This document shows positions 17,632 to 27,225 of a stretch of 64,000 nucleotides of DNA, one piece after another. Under the pieces are notes generated by a model. It saw only the letters and a list, made by a program, of their open reading frames with translations. It was not told the origin of the DNA and searched no databases. Both the position numbers and the translations under genes were made by a program. This DNA comes from Parendozoicomonas haliclonae (GTDB taxonomy: Bacteria > Pseudomonadota > Gammaproteobacteria > Pseudomonadales > Endozoicomonadaceae), in assembly GCF_900174585.1 (NCBI RefSeq), contig NZ_FWPT01000004.1, forward strand, positions 310,001-374,000, in the 5' to 3' direction. Each line of letters opens with the position of its first letter. Position 1 is the stretch's first letter.

Positions 17632-18207
17632 ATGCTGATGACCAAAAGCAGTCTGCGAAATACACTGCTGATCGCTATGCCACAGCTGGAGGATGAAAAC
17701 TTCTCCGGCTCGGTCATCTATATCTGTGAACATAATGAAGACGGTGCCATGGGGCTGATTATTAACCGGCCCCTCAGCGTTCCGCTCCACGAGCTGTTTA
17801 ATAAAACCGGCATTGCTTACCAAAGCCAGTTGGACGAACTTTCCGCTTCGATCCTCTACGGCGGTCCGGTCGATATCGAACACGGCTTTATCCTGCACAC
17901 CTTCACTGGCGAGCTGGATGAAAGAGCTTCTATACCCGTAACCCACGATATAGCTCTCACATCTTCCCGAGAACTCCTTGAGGATATGGGGCAGGGTAAT
18001 GGTCCTCAGTATGCGCTCGTTTCATTGGGCTACGCCGGCTGGGGGCCGGGCCAGCTGGAGCAGGAGCTGGCCGATAATGCCTGGCTGAACAGTCCGGCTG
18101 ATAAAATTATTCTTTTCCAAACCCCTTACGAACAACGACTCGAACGAGCCTGTACTCGCATCGGTGTTGATCTGGCCATGCTCAGCCATGAAGCAGGCCA
18201 CGCCTGA
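17632..18207 (+). CDS. yqgE: YqgE/AlgH family protein (UPF0301)
   Basis: A 191-residue member of the YqgE/AlgH family; signatures are LLIAMPQLEDENFSGSVIYI near the start and HNEDGAMGLIINRP (about 38-51), plus GPVDIEHGFILHT near 82-94. The molecular function is not established. It sits directly before ruvX, 17 bases apart, an arrangement conserved across gammaproteobacteria, so the two are probably co-transcribed. A second in-frame ATG at 17638 is an equal start candidate; no clear ribosome site marks either. Confidence 0.88.
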   Translation: MLMTKSSLRNTLLIAMPQLEDENFSGSVIYICEHNEDGAMGLIINRPLSVPLHELFNKTGIAYQSQLDELSASILYGGPVDIEHGFILHTFTGELDERASIPVTHDIALTSSRELLEDMGQGNGPQYALVSLGYAGWGPGQLEQELADNAWLNSPADKIILFQTPYEQRLERACTRIGVDLAMLSHEAGHA

Positions 18208-18224
18208 GATATTAAAATCACTTT

Positions 18225-18674
18225 ATGAAGAAACCTCCGTATCAGTCTGTTATGGGTTTTGACTTTGGCACCCGCAATATCGGTATTGCTATGGGGCAGG
18301 CCGTCACCCAGACAGCCAATGCTATTTCTCCCATTAAAGCCCGAGATGGCATCCCGAACTGGGAAGAGCTGGAACGTATTGTTGAAGAGTGGAACCCCGA
18401 TGCCTTTGTGGTCGGCATTCCGCTGAATATGGATGGTACAGAGTCCGATATGTCCAGACGGGCAAGGAAGTTTGCCAACCGGCTGATGGCTCGCTTCAAC
18501 CGAGCATGGCATCCGGTCGATGAACGCCTGACATCGTTTGAAGCAAAGGAATGGGCGGGAAGACTCGGCCACAAGGGTCACTATGGCAGTAACCCTGTGG
18601 ACGCGATGGCTGCTCAACTGCTTTTGGAAAGCTGGATGAACGGCGAAGGGGCAGAGCTGTTAGCTGTCAATTAA
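18225..18674 (+). CDS. ruvX: RuvX/YqgF family Holliday junction resolvase-like protein
   Basis: RNase H-fold protein of 149 residues. The acidic catalytic pattern is visible: MGFDFGTRNIGIAMG (Asp near residue 10), VVGIPLNMDGTES (about 62-74), DERLTSFEAKEW near 101-112 and VDAMAAQLLLESWM near 125-138. Family members process rRNA 5' ends or resolve junctions and are essential in several bacteria. It follows yqgE and converges on pilU; the stop codon lies inside the shared terminator hairpin. Confidence 0.9.
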   Translation: MKKPPYQSVMGFDFGTRNIGIAMGQAVTQTANAISPIKARDGIPNWEELERIVEEWNPDAFVVGIPLNMDGTESDMSRRARKFANRLMARFNRAWHPVDERLTSFEAKEWAGRLGHKGHYGSNPVDAMAAQLLLESWMNGEGAELLAVN

Positions 18675-18688
18675 TGTCTGACAGCTAA
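18660..18688. terminator. Bidirectional hairpin between convergent ruvX and pilU
   Basis: Perfect ten-bp inverted repeat TTAGCTGTCA / TGACAGCTAA with a nine-base loop that includes the ruvX stop codon. No long U-run. Confidence 0.5.
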
Positions 18689-18695
18689 TCAATCA

Positions 18696-19820
18696 TCAGT
18701 GCTCTTCATCCTGAATACTGAGTCCACCAGCAATCTTGTTCAGATGCTCGGCATCGGTCTCGGAACCCAGTTTAATCATCAGACGCAAGTCGTTCGCTGA
18801 ATCCGCATGGGCGAGAGCATCTTCATAGGTGATCTCGCCATTTTTGTAGAGTTCATACAGAGCCTGGTCAAAGGTCTGCATGCCCTGCTCGTTAGAACGG
18901 GCCATCAGCGCCTTCAGCTCATGGACTTCACCTTTACGGATGGTATCGGATGCCAGCGGCGTATTGATCAGAACCTCTACCGCCGGACGACGTCCCTTCC
19001 CATCCGGCGTTGGAATCAGCTGCTGACCAACAATCGCCTTCAGGTTCAATGACAAGTCCATCCAGATCTGGTCATGACGATCAGCCGGGAAGAAGTGAAT
19101 AATCCGATCCAACGCCTGGTTAGCATTATTGGCGTGCAGAGTCGCAAGACACAGGTGACCGGTTTCCGCGAACGCCACCGCATGCTCCATGGTTTCCCGG
19201 CTCCGCACCTCACCAATCATGATCACGTCCGGTGCCTGACGCAGGGTATTCTTCAGCGCTACTTCAAAACTGTCGGTATCCAACCCCACTTCTCGCTGGG
19301 TTACGATGCAGCCCTGATGCTGATGGATAAATTCGATCGGGTCTTCGATGGAAATAATATGCCCGGAGCTGTTGCGGTTCCGGTGACCGATCATAGATGC
19401 CAGAGACGTAGACTTACCTGTACCGGTACCACCGGCAAAGATAATCAGACCACGCTTGGTCATCGCCAGCTCTTTGATAATGTCCGGCAGACCAAGGCCG
19501 TCCACATCAGGAATCTCTGTCTCAATACGACGCAGCACCATACCGGCCAGGTTACGCTGATAGAAAGCGCTGACCCGGAAACGGCCAATCCCCCGGGCAC
19601 TGATCGCAAAGTTCAGTTCATGGTTGGCTTCAAACTCTTTCTGCTGGCCCTCATTCATAACCCCAAAGACAATCTCTTTGGTCTTCTCGGGAGACAGCGG
19701 CGATTTTGAAACAGGAATGATGCGCCCGTTAACTTTGATGCTGGGCGGCATCCCTGCAGTAACAAACATATCTGAAGCCTTTTTCTCAACCATCAGCTTC
19801 AGAACAGGAGTCAGGTCCAT
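18696..19820 (-). CDS. pilU: Type IV pilus retraction ATPase PilU
   Basis: Hexameric PilT-like secretion ATPase, 374 residues. Walker A is GGTGTGKSTS (about 128-137), followed by HIISIEDPIEFIHQHQG (Asp box), MIGEVRSRETMEHA (Walker B) and LCLATLHANNANQALDRI (His box). PilU assists PilT in pilus retraction and depends on it. I call it PilU rather than PilT because of its position second in the pair, the C-terminal tail (KLGSETDAEHLNKIAGG) and the divergence from the adjacent classical PilT. It starts 32 bases after the pilT stop. Confidence 0.9.
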   Translation of the reverse strand: MDLTPVLKLMVEKKASDMFVTAGMPPSIKVNGRIIPVSKSPLSPEKTKEIVFGVMNEGQQKEFEANHELNFAISARGIGRFRVSAFYQRNLAGMVLRRIETEIPDVDGLGLPDIIKELAMTKRGLIIFAGGTGTGKSTSLASMIGHRNRNSSGHIISIEDPIEFIHQHQGCIVTQREVGLDTDSFEVALKNTLRQAPDVIMIGEVRSRETMEHAVAFAETGHLCLATLHANNANQALDRIIHFFPADRHDQIWMDLSLNLKAIVGQQLIPTPDGKGRRPAVEVLINTPLASDTIRKGEVHELKALMARSNEQGMQTFDQALYELYKNGEITYEDALAHADSANDLRLMIKLGSETDAEHLNKIAGGLSIQDEEH

Positions 19821-19852
19821 TCTTTATTGTTCCTTATTGAATGGCTCTTGGC

Positions 19853-20890
19853 CTATTTAAAAGACTCAGGAGTCTTGGCTTTTTCCCGTGCAGCTTCGAC
19901 CGAGATAACACCTTTATCCACAAGATTGCGCAGACAGCTGTCCAGCGTCTGCATGCCCAGAGCACCACCGGTCTGAATCGCGGAGTACATCTGTGCCACC
20001 TTATCCTCCCGGATCAGGTTACGAATCGCCGGCGTACCGATCATGATTTCGTGAGCTGCCACCCGGCCACCGCCTTTCTTTTTGAGCAGGGTCTGGGCAA
20101 TAACCGCCTGCAGGGATTCCGAAAGCATGGAACGAACCATCGCCTTTTCTTCCGCTGGGAATACGTCAACGATACGGTCAATGGTCTTGGCAGCAGACGT
20201 GGTGTGCAGGGTTCCGAAAACCATGTGACCGGTTTCCGCAGCTGTCAGGGCAAGACGAATGGTTTCCAGATCCCGCATTTCACCAACCAGGATGATGTCC
20301 GGGTCTTCACGAAGTGCGGAACGCAGTGCGTCGTTAAAGCTGTGGGTATCCCGGTGAACTTCCCGCTGGTTAATCAGGCACTTCTTGGGTTCGTGAACAA
20401 ATTCGATAGGATCCTCGATGGTGAGGATATGGCCGTAATGGTTTTCGTTGATGTAATCGATCATCGCGGCCAGGGTTGTGGACTTACCGGAACCGGTTGG
20501 CCCGGTAACCACACACAAGCCACGGGGCTTGTTGGAAATATCCTTGAACACCTGCCCCATGCCCAGGTCTTCCATGGTCAGAACCCGGGAAGGGATGGTC
20601 CGGAATACCGCACCGGCACCGCGGGCCTGGTTAAAGGCGTTGACACGAAAACGGGCAACTCCGGGAACCTCGAAGGAAAAGTCTGTTTCCAGAAACTCTT
20701 CAAAGTCCTTGCGCTGCTTGTCATTCATGATGTCATAAATCAGCGCATGCACATCTTTATGGCTGAGTGCCGGCAGATTGATTCTGCGTACGTCACCATC
20801 GATCCGGATCATCGGCGGCAGACCAGCAGAGAGGTGAAGGTCAGACGAGCCTTGCTTTACACCGAATGCGAGAAGTTCAGTTATTTCCAT
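19853..20890 (-). CDS. pilT: Type IV pilus retraction ATPase PilT
   Basis: Cytoplasmic motor ATPase that depolymerises type IV pili for twitching. The 345 residues from the ATG at 20890 (MEITELLAFGVKQGSSDLHL) match PilT length; the 20 extra residues of the longer frame are not family-like. Walker A GPTGSGKSTT (about 132-141), ILTIEDPIEFVHEPKK, IILVGEMRDLET (Walker B), GTLHTTSAAKTIDRI (His box) and the PilT-specific AIRNLIREDK are all intact. Divergent from yggS. Confidence 0.94.
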   Translation of the reverse strand: MEITELLAFGVKQGSSDLHLSAGLPPMIRIDGDVRRINLPALSHKDVHALIYDIMNDKQRKDFEEFLETDFSFEVPGVARFRVNAFNQARGAGAVFRTIPSRVLTMEDLGMGQVFKDISNKPRGLCVVTGPTGSGKSTTLAAMIDYINENHYGHILTIEDPIEFVHEPKKCLINQREVHRDTHSFNDALRSALREDPDIILVGEMRDLETIRLALTAAETGHMVFGTLHTTSAAKTIDRIVDVFPAEEKAMVRSMLSESLQAVIAQTLLKKKGGGRVAAHEIMIGTPAIRNLIREDKVAQMYSAIQTGGALGMQTLDSCLRNLVDKGVISVEAAREKAKTPESFK

Positions 20891-21071
20891 GCCTGTTCCA
20901 TATCCCGGAGCTTCTGGACACGGGGAATGGCTGCCCCAAAACCAGAACACTCATGTTATTCGCTTTATATTCGCTGCACTCATAATATTCGGCGCGGTCT
21001 TCCTGTATTCTAGACCTACTGCCTTAAGCAGTAACCGAACCGAATTTTGTTCATCACGATATTACACGGCT

Positions 21072-21758
21072 ATGACCTCAATAGAAACGCGCTTGCAGCA
21101 GACCCGTGACAGCATTAACGAAGCCAGGGAACGTTTCGGTAGAACCGATGCTGTACAACTTCTGGCCGTCAGCAAAACCAAGCCGGCCGAGCAGGTGAGG
21201 GAAGCCTACCAATACGGACAACGCGCCTTTGGTGAGAACTATGTGCAGGAAGGCGTAGACAAGGTTAAAACTCTTGCAGACCTTGAAGGTATCGAGTGGC
21301 ACTTCATTGGCCCGATCCAGTCCAACAAAACCCGCCCTGTCGCTGAAAGCTTCGACTGGGTTCACAGTGTTGATCGTTTAAAAATCGCTTCACGCCTCAG
21401 TGAACAACGCCCTGCTGACCTGCCACCATTGAACATCTGTTTGCAGGTCAACATTGATAATGAAGCGAGCAAATCTGGCTTTACACCCGAACAGGTGCTT
21501 GAGGTTGCTGAACAGGTGATCGCTCTGCCAAATATTGTGTTGCGTGGCCTTATGGCCATCCCAGCCCCAAGCGAGACCGAAGAAGAGCAGCGTAAGCCTC
21601 TGCGAGCCATGAGCGAATTGCTGCATGAACTGCAAAAACGTTTCCCGGAGCTACCGCTGGATACCCTCTCCATGGGCATGAGTGACGATATGGCCGCCGC
21701 CATCGCTGAAGGTGCCACCATCGTACGTGTTGGAACCGCTATTTTTGGCGCTCGATAA
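21072..21758 (+). CDS. yggS: YggS-family pyridoxal phosphate homeostasis protein
   Basis: PLP-binding barrel protein (PLPBP), 228 residues, needed for vitamin B6 and amino-acid balance; no enzymatic activity is firmly assigned. The PLP lysine lies in LLAVSKTKPAEQV (about residue 37); FGENYVQEGVDK, WHFIGPIQSNKTR and LSMGMSDDMAAAIAEGATIV with VRVGTAIFGAR at the end are family signatures. The frame is open from 20889, but MTSIETRLQQTRDSINEARE at 21072 is the expected N-terminus. proC follows, as in Pseudomonas. Confidence 0.93.
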   Translation: MTSIETRLQQTRDSINEARERFGRTDAVQLLAVSKTKPAEQVREAYQYGQRAFGENYVQEGVDKVKTLADLEGIEWHFIGPIQSNKTRPVAESFDWVHSVDRLKIASRLSEQRPADLPPLNICLQVNIDNEASKSGFTPEQVLEVAEQVIALPNIVLRGLMAIPAPSETEEEQRKPLRAMSELLHELQKRFPELPLDTLSMGMSDDMAAAIAEGATIVRVGTAIFGAR

Positions 21759-21807
21759 TACGAGCCACCTAACAAGAACTGATTAACCAGAATTACACAG
21801 GTAGAGA

Positions 21808-22641
21808 ATGAGCAAAGCAGATTCTGTCACACTGGCCTTTATTGGTGCCGGAAACATGGCCGGCAGCATCATCGGCGGTCTGGTACAAACCGGCTGGCCG
21901 GCGGAGCAAATCATCGCTGCCGAGCCGAGCAATACCAAGCTGGATGTTCTGGCTGAAACACTGGGCATTCGCACAACTAACAATAATGAAGACGCTGTAG
22001 CCGCTGCGGATATTGTTGTACTGGCGGTGAAACCACAGATTATGAAATCCGTGGTTGAGCCTCTGGCTGCTTCTTTTCAGGAACATAAACCTCTGATTGT
22101 TTCTGTGGCTGCCGGCATTCCGGAAAACAGTCTGAACCAGTGGGCGGGCGGCAACATGGCTATCGTGCGCTGCATGCCTAACACCCCATCTCTTGTTCAA
22201 CTGGGCGCCTCCGGTCTCTATGCCAATGCATTGGTTTCTGATGAGCAGAAGAGCGTGACTGAACAAATTATGGATGCCGTAGGCATCTCCAAGTGGGTAG
22301 AGAGCGAAGCCGGCATTGATGATGTGATTGCTCTTGCGGGCAGCGCACCGGCTTACTTCTTCCTGATGATGGAAGCGATGATCGAAGCCGGTGAAAAGAT
22401 GGGGGTTTCCAAAGAAGCGGCTTCCGAACTGGTGATTCAAACAGCCCTTGGCGCAGCAACCATGGCGAAGGAAAGCGATGTTGATGTCGCAGAACTGAAG
22501 CGCAGAGTTATGTCGCCCGGTGGAACCACGGAACAGGCTATCTTTTCTTTTGAGGATAGTGGTATTCGCACCATGGTCGATAAGGCCATGAATGCCTGCC
22601 GCAACCGGGCAGAAGAAATGGCAGACGCATTCAAAGACTGA
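21808..22641 (+). CDS. proC: Pyrroline-5-carboxylate reductase
   Basis: Last step of proline synthesis: NAD(P)H reduction of pyrroline-5-carboxylate. The 277-residue protein has an N-terminal Rossmann motif (AFIGAGNMAGSIIGGL, about 9-24), VLAVKPQIM near 71-79, CMPNTPSLV near 124-132, and the C-terminal dimer/substrate domain with ALAGSAPAYFFLMMEAM and RVMSPGGTTEQAI. It starts 49 bases after yggS and precedes yggT. Confidence 0.95.
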   Translation: MSKADSVTLAFIGAGNMAGSIIGGLVQTGWPAEQIIAAEPSNTKLDVLAETLGIRTTNNNEDAVAAADIVVLAVKPQIMKSVVEPLAASFQEHKPLIVSVAAGIPENSLNQWAGGNMAIVRCMPNTPSLVQLGASGLYANALVSDEQKSVTEQIMDAVGISKWVESEAGIDDVIALAGSAPAYFFLMMEAMIEAGEKMGVSKEAASELVIQTALGAATMAKESDVDVAELKRRVMSPGGTTEQAIFSFEDSGIRTMVDKAMNACRNRAEEMADAFKD

Positions 22642-22653
22642 GTCAGCACCTGC

Positions 22654-22684
22654 ATCCCGGCGGTACATTGTAATACGCCGGGAT
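22654..22684 (+). other. Inverted repeat downstream of proC
   Basis: Nine-bp perfect stem (ATCCCGGCG / CGCCGGGAT) with a 13-base loop. No U-run follows; it may be an mRNA 3' structure or a weak terminator before yggT. Confidence 0.4.
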
Positions 22685-22763
22685 ATCCCTCATATTCAAT
22701 ACTGTACTCATTAAAATCTGCTCTTGTGACAAGACAAGGCACTCAAGGCGAGACGCTTACTGA

Positions 22764-23324
22764 ATGTCCAGCACACTGATACTTCTAATCGATATTGTTG
22801 GTGGCCTTTTTGTGATGGCCATCCTGCTGCGCTTCCTGCTTCAGCTGGTAAAGGCTGACTTCTACAACCCTATCTCCCAAGGTATCGTTAAGGTTACCAG
22901 CCCCCTGCTAAACCCTCTGCGGAGAATTATTCCGGGCTTTGGCGGTTTTGATCTGGCATCACTGATTCTGGCCTTTATTGTTCAGTGCGTGCTGGTGATG
23001 CTGAAGATGAAGATTGCCGGTTACATGATCTTCGGCTCCCAACTCCCGACTATTGCCCTGCTGTCTGTGCAGGAGCTGCTGTTCACCCTGCTGAACATCT
23101 ACCAGTTTGCTTTGCTGATCATGGTTATTGCCAGCTGGGTAGCACCTTCCAGCTATCACCCGGGTCTGATTCTTCTGCATCAGCTGACCGAGCCTCTGTG
23201 CAGCCGGGTTAGAAAGTTCATCCCGCCAATGGGTGGTCTGGACTTCTCGATCATGGTGCTGTTTATCGCCATCATTCTTTTGAAGAATATGGTTGCCACC
23301 ATGAGCATTCTTCCGGGCATGTGA
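22764..23324 (+). CDS. yggT: YggT family membrane protein
   Basis: A 186-residue inner-membrane protein made of two YGGT repeats, each with a pair of hydrophobic helices. Typical pieces are the start LLIDIVGGLFVMAILLRFLL, NPISQGIVKVTSPLLNPLRR in repeat one and PLCSRVRKFIPPMGGLDFS in repeat two. Function is not well established; it has been linked to osmotic or potassium phenotypes and division in other bacteria. It closes the yggS-proC-yggT set. Confidence 0.9.
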   Translation: MSSTLILLIDIVGGLFVMAILLRFLLQLVKADFYNPISQGIVKVTSPLLNPLRRIIPGFGGFDLASLILAFIVQCVLVMLKMKIAGYMIFGSQLPTIALLSVQELLFTLLNIYQFALLIMVIASWVAPSSYHPGLILLHQLTEPLCSRVRKFIPPMGGLDFSIMVLFIAIILLKNMVATMSILPGM

Positions 23325-23358
23325 TCTCAAATAGCCCGTATATAAAGAACCCGCATAT

Positions 23359-23388
23359 AAAGAGGCCTGCAAATGCAGGCCTCTTTAT
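23359..23388. terminator. Strong bidirectional terminator between yggT and arcC
   Basis: Perfect 12-bp stem (AAAGAGGCCTGC / GCAGGCCTCTTT) with an AAAT loop. A/T tracts on both flanks make it usable by both convergent transcripts. Confidence 0.88.
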
Positions 23389-23445
23389 TCCCCCCGGAGC
23401 TTCTCTCTACAAAAGCTCTCTGCTTATTTTTTACGGACTTCTGAC

Positions 23446-24384
23446 TTACTCGTAATAACGAACCCCCTCCTTCACATCATTGCGAATCACTGTACCGGAA
23501 TCGCCGGTCAGGATTTCTGCAGCCTTGGCCAGAGAGCCAATTGCCGCCATTTGGCCGCCGTTACGTACGAACTGTACGCAGGCTTCTACTTTCGGGCCCA
23601 TGGAGCCAGCCGCGAAGTTGAACTTGTCCATCGCTTCTGGAGTGATGTACTGAATATTCTGGGAATCCGGCTGACCAAAGTTGGTTGCAACCGCTTCTAC
23701 ATCACTCAGGATTAGCAGCGCATCAGCTTCAATACCTTCTGCCAGAACACGGGAAGCACGATCCTTGTCGATAACCGCTTCCACACCCACCAGTTTGCCA
23801 TCCGGAGCACGCTTAACCGGCACACCGCCACCACCGCCACAGATCAGAGTAATCTGTTCATTGGCAATCAGGTGCTGCAGGGAAGACAGTTCCAGAATTT
23901 CCTTTGGCATTGGGGAAGGAACAACACGGCGCATGTACTGGCCGTCAGCCTTCATCACCCAATGTGGATTCTGGTTCTGAACTTCAACGGAATCTTCCAG
24001 ACTGTAAACCGGGCCAACAAACTTGTCCGGTGCAGCAAAGGCTGGATCTTCCGGATCCACCAGAGTCTGGGTAGAAACTGTGCAGACTTCCCGGCCAGGC
24101 ATGCAGTTTCTGAGTTCCTGCTCGAACATAAAGCCGATCATACCCTGAGTCTGGGCGCCCAGAGCATCCAGAGGGTATGGAGTGACTTTGCCATAGGCTT
24201 CGTTCATCAGAGCCAGCAGGCCAACCTGTGGACCGTTGCCGTGGGTCAGGATGACCTGATGGTCACGAGCGATACGGGCGATGGCTTCTGCGGCTTCACG
24301 GATATTCTTACGCTGAACTTCACACTCCAGTGGTTCACCGCGCTGAAGAATGGCGTTACCGCCAAGGGCAATAACTACACGCAT
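23446..24384 (-). CDS. arcC: Carbamate kinase
   Basis: Third enzyme of the arginine deiminase pathway: carbamoyl phosphate plus ADP gives ATP, CO2 and ammonia. From the ATG at 24384 (MRVVIALGGNAILQRGE) the protein has 312 residues. Signatures include THGNGPQVGLLAL (about 50-62), LICGGGGGVPV (about 206-216), VIDKDRASRVLAE and GSMGPKVEACVQFV. An AAGAGAT site lies upstream of this start; the longer frame to 24489 has no family match. Last gene of arcABC. Confidence 0.95.
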   Translation of the reverse strand: MRVVIALGGNAILQRGEPLECEVQRKNIREAAEAIARIARDHQVILTHGNGPQVGLLALMNEAYGKVTPYPLDALGAQTQGMIGFMFEQELRNCMPGREVCTVSTQTLVDPEDPAFAAPDKFVGPVYSLEDSVEVQNQNPHWVMKADGQYMRRVVPSPMPKEILELSSLQHLIANEQITLICGGGGGVPVKRAPDGKLVGVEAVIDKDRASRVLAEGIEADALLILSDVEAVATNFGQPDSQNIQYITPEAMDKFNFAAGSMGPKVEACVQFVRNGGQMAAIGSLAKAAEILTGDSGTVIRNDVKEGVRYYE

Positions 24385-24418
24385 GATTCTGTTATCTCTT
24401 GATTTCGATGAAGAGAGG

Positions 24419-24479
24419 TGAAGCGCCCTCCTGATCGTTTGCACAAGTGCACAGGAGCAATAGGTTGGAGAGCGCTTCA
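24419..24479 (-). other. Long-range hairpin between arcB and arcC
   Basis: TGAAGCGCCCTCC and GGAGAGCGCTTCA pair over 12 of 13 positions across 35 bases, with a smaller hairpin (TGCAC-AA-GTGCA) inside. It lies in the 120-bp intercistronic gap and could set processing or stability of the arc mRNA. Confidence 0.5.
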
Positions 24480-24504
24480 GGGTGATCATTCAATCCGGTG
24501 CGGA

Positions 24505-25509
24505 TCAGTCGCCCAGGGTTGCTACCATCACAGCCTTGATGGTGTGCATGCGGTTTTCGGCTTCATCGAAAACGATGGAGTGGTCGGACTCGAATACGTC
24601 TTCAGTCACTTCAAGGCCGTTCATGCCGTACTTCTCGGCAACATCCTTACCGATCTTGGTTTCATCGTTGTGGAATGCAGGCAGACAGTGCATGAACTTC
24701 ACGTTCGGGTTGCCGGTCTTGCGTACGCAATCCATGTTGATCTGGTAAGGGGTCATCAGAGCAACACGCTCATCCCAGGCATCTTTACTTTCACCCATGG
24801 ATACCCACACGTCGGTGTACAGGAAGTCCACGCCCTTCACACCATCTTCAACACTTTCGGTCAGAGTGATCTTGGCACCAGTCTTCTCGGCAATCAGGCT
24901 GCACTCTTCCACCAGAGATTCTTCAGGCCAGAAGGCTTTTGGAGCGACCAGACGGATATCCATACCCATCTTCGCTGCGCCAACCAGCAGGGAGTTACCC
25001 ATGTTGTTGCGGGCATCGCCCAGGTAAGCGAAAGACATTTCGTTCAGTTGACGACCCTGACCGTGTTCAATCATGGTCATGAAGTCAGCGAGGATCTGGG
25101 TTGGGTGCCATTGGTCAGTCAGGCCGTTCCATACTGGCACACCGGAGTATTCACCCAGTTCTTCAACAGCAGCCTGGGAGAAGCCGCGGAATTCGATACC
25201 GTCGTAGAAACGACCCAGTACACGTGCAGTGTCTTTTACAGACTCCTTGTGGCCCATCTGTGAGCCGCTTGGGCCGAGATACGTCACATGGGCACCCTGG
25301 TCGAGGCAAGCCACTTCAAAGGCACAACGGGTGCGGGTGGAGTCCTTTTCAAACAGCAGAACGATGTTCTTGCCCTTCAGGCGCTGCTGCTCGTAACCGC
25401 CGTATTTGGCTTTCTTCAGTTCGATACTCAGATCGATCATGTGCTGAATTTCGCGAGGGGTGAAGTCCAGCAGCTTCAGGAAGTTACGGTTACGCAGATT
25501 GAAAGCCAT
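24505..25509 (-). CDS. arcB: Ornithine carbamoyltransferase, catabolic type
   Basis: Converts citrulline plus phosphate to ornithine and carbamoyl phosphate when working in the deiminase pathway. The 334-residue length is close to catabolic OTCases. The carbamoyl-phosphate site is [13 protein letters not shown] (about 56-68), with HPTQILADF near 133-141, ornithine site VSMGE near 234 and [10 protein letters not shown] near 271-280. Anabolic ArgF is very similar; the catabolic call rests on its place between arcA and arcC. Confidence 0.93.
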   Translation of the reverse strand: MAFNLRNRNFLKLLDFTPREIQHMIDLSIELKKAKYGGYEQQRLKGKNIVLLFEKDSTRTRCAFEVACLDQGAHVTYLGPSGSQMGHKESVKDTARVLGRFYDGIEFRGFSQAAVEELGEYSGVPVWNGLTDQWHPTQILADFMTMIEHGQGRQLNEMSFAYLGDARNNMGNSLLVGAAKMGMDIRLVAPKAFWPEESLVEECSLIAEKTGAKITLTESVEDGVKGVDFLYTDVWVSMGESKDAWDERVALMTPYQINMDCVRKTGNPNVKFMHCLPAFHNDETKIGKDVAEKYGMNGLEVTEDVFESDHSIVFDEAENRMHTIKAVMVATLGD

Positions 25510-25571
25510 TGTCTTGTCCTTAAACGTTTTCCGTATAAACGGTTTTGGTCGTTAACGTTATTTGGTTAGCT

Positions 25572-25599
25572 GGCAGCCGGGAGGAAGCATCCGGCTGCC
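25572..25599 (-). other. Hairpin between arcA and arcB
   Basis: Perfect nine-bp stem (GGCAGCCGG / CCGGCTGCC) with a ten-base loop in the 108-bp gap. No U-run on the minus strand, so probably an mRNA processing or stability element rather than a full terminator. Confidence 0.5.
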
Positions 25600-25617
25600 C
25601 TTGTTGAAAACGGAGAC

Positions 25618-26844
25618 TTAGATATCGTCACGCTGGATTGGGCAGCTCATGCAGCGAGCACCACCACGTCCGCGGCCCAGGTCTTCACCAGGAATGGTGA
25701 GTACTTCGATACCGGCAGCCTGCATGTTCTTGATGGTGTGAATGTTGCGCTCATAAGTCACAACCACACCTGGACGAACCGCCAGAACGTTGTTGGCATC
25801 GTTCCACTGCTCACGCTCGGCTTCGTAGATGTCGCCACCGGTTGGGATCAGACGCAGCTCGGAAACACCCAGGGAACGTTCGATAGCCTTGATGAAGCCA
25901 TCCTTAACGCGGGTGGTCACCAGCTCTTCGTTATCGCCCATGGTCAGTTCCCAGCACGCGATGTCGCCCTTCATGATGTCTGGGTAGTAGGTGAAGCAGT
26001 CGATATCCATGTGGGTGAACACGGTATCCAAGTGCATGCAGCTACGTGCCTTAGGCAGTTCCAGAGCGATAACCTTCTTGGCCTGGCCGGTCATGAACAG
26101 TGCACGGGACAGCTGCTCAACACCTTGTGGAGTGGTACGTTCGGACATACCGATCAGTACAGTTCCACGACCAATTACCAGAACGTCGCCGCCTTCAATG
26201 GTGGACAGGTCATAGTTCTGATCGTCATCACCGAAGTAGGTGAAGAAGTCAGAGTTCTTGAACATTGGGTGATGGTTGTAGATAGCGCGCAGGTGAACGG
26301 TTTCACGCTTACGGGCTGCCTTGGCCATTGGGTTCATGGAGACACCGCCGTAGATCCAGCAGGAGGTATCACGGGTGAACAGATGGTTAGGAATAGGGTC
26401 GATCAGGAAGTCGCTAGGGCTCATCATGTCCAGAGTCATGCTCTTGGACAGACTGCTATCCAGCTCAGATACACTCAGACCACCGATCAGGTAACGAGCC
26501 AGGTTGTCGTTATCCATGCTGCTCAGGTGAGAGCGAACATCTTTGGCTAGATCATTACCGAAGCGGTTTTTATTCACCTGGTGATCCAGGATCCAGTTTT
26601 TGGCTTCGGTACTCGCCAGAGTTTCTTCCAGCAGATCGTGCAGCAGGAAAACTTCAGTGCCGTTATCTCTTAATACTTTCTGGAAGGCATCGTGTTCTTT
26701 GCCAGCCAATTCAATACGCAGAACATCATCAAACAGAAGTGATTCACAGTTAGATGGAGTCAGTCTATTAAGACACAGATCTGGTCGATGTAGAATAACC
26801 TTTCTTAATTGACCAACTTCAGAACCAACATAGAAATCTTTCAT
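25618..26844 (-). CDS. arcA: Arginine deiminase
   Basis: First pathway enzyme: arginine to citrulline plus ammonia. The 408-residue protein shows [14 protein letters not shown] near the start, [19 protein letters not shown] (about 157-175), [20 protein letters not shown] (about 216-235), [10 protein letters not shown] with the catalytic His (about 270-279) and the catalytic Cys in [10 protein letters not shown] at the C-terminus. The frame opens at a GTG at 26853, but that GTG is part of the AAAGGTGG ribosome site serving the ATG at 26844. The predicted 5' leader is about 184 bases from the FNR-type promoter. Confidence 0.95.
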   Translation of the reverse strand: MKDFYVGSEVGQLRKVILHRPDLCLNRLTPSNCESLLFDDVLRIELAGKEHDAFQKVLRDNGTEVFLLHDLLEETLASTEAKNWILDHQVNKNRFGNDLAKDVRSHLSSMDNDNLARYLIGGLSVSELDSSLSKSMTLDMMSPSDFLIDPIPNHLFTRDTSCWIYGGVSMNPMAKAARKRETVHLRAIYNHHPMFKNSDFFTYFGDDDQNYDLSTIEGGDVLVIGRGTVLIGMSERTTPQGVEQLSRALFMTGQAKKVIALELPKARSCMHLDTVFTHMDIDCFTYYPDIMKGDIACWELTMGDNEELVTTRVKDGFIKAIERSLGVSELRLIPTGGDIYEAEREQWNDANNVLAVRPGVVVTYERNIHTIKNMQAAGIEVLTIPGEDLGRGRGGARCMSCPIQRDDI

Positions 26845-27035
26845 CGTTACCACCTTTAATTGATTAATACTTCTCTAGAAATAATCAGGATTTTTTTGAT
26901 GAAAACGGCATCAATCCACCACTAAAGAAACAAACATTTTGTTCCTGAAAAATGACAAACTGATGTCCAGAAAAAACAGGCTCCCCCATACCCAAACACT
27001 TCTATCCGATGGGGTCTGCCCTTCAGTTGCGACTC

Positions 27036-27076
27036 AGTCTATGCCTGCCAAAAATGGGGTTATTGATCTGAATCAG
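27036..27076 (-). promoter_or_regulatory. FNR/Anr-type promoter for arcABC
   Basis: TTGATCTGAATCAG at 27063-27076 matches the FNR/Anr consensus TTGAT-N4-ATCAA at nine of ten positions. On the minus strand a TAGACT hexamer (27041-27036) lies with its centre 31 bp from the box centre, the geometry of a class II activator site at -41.5. Anaerobic control of arc genes by Anr is known in Pseudomonas. Confidence 0.7.
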
Positions 27077-27225
27077 CCTTTTTTATTTCGGTTATCCACT
27101 ATAAGAGGATTATTTCGATGCTTTATGCGTTATGAGAAACAAGCTATCCACTTATTCAACCGTTGACCGCCACCAAAAGCCTTTTTTAATGAATAACGAA
27201 CAAAAACAACAAACCCACACATTTT

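Noticed and set aside
19841-21013. 390-codon plus-strand frame across pilT
   Set aside because: Antisense shadow of pilT without start signal or protein-like features.
26897-26916. TTGATG...CATCAA inverted repeat in the arcA leader considered as an FNR box
   Set aside because: The half-sites are too far apart (seven bases between six-base arms instead of N4). More likely a small leader hairpin.
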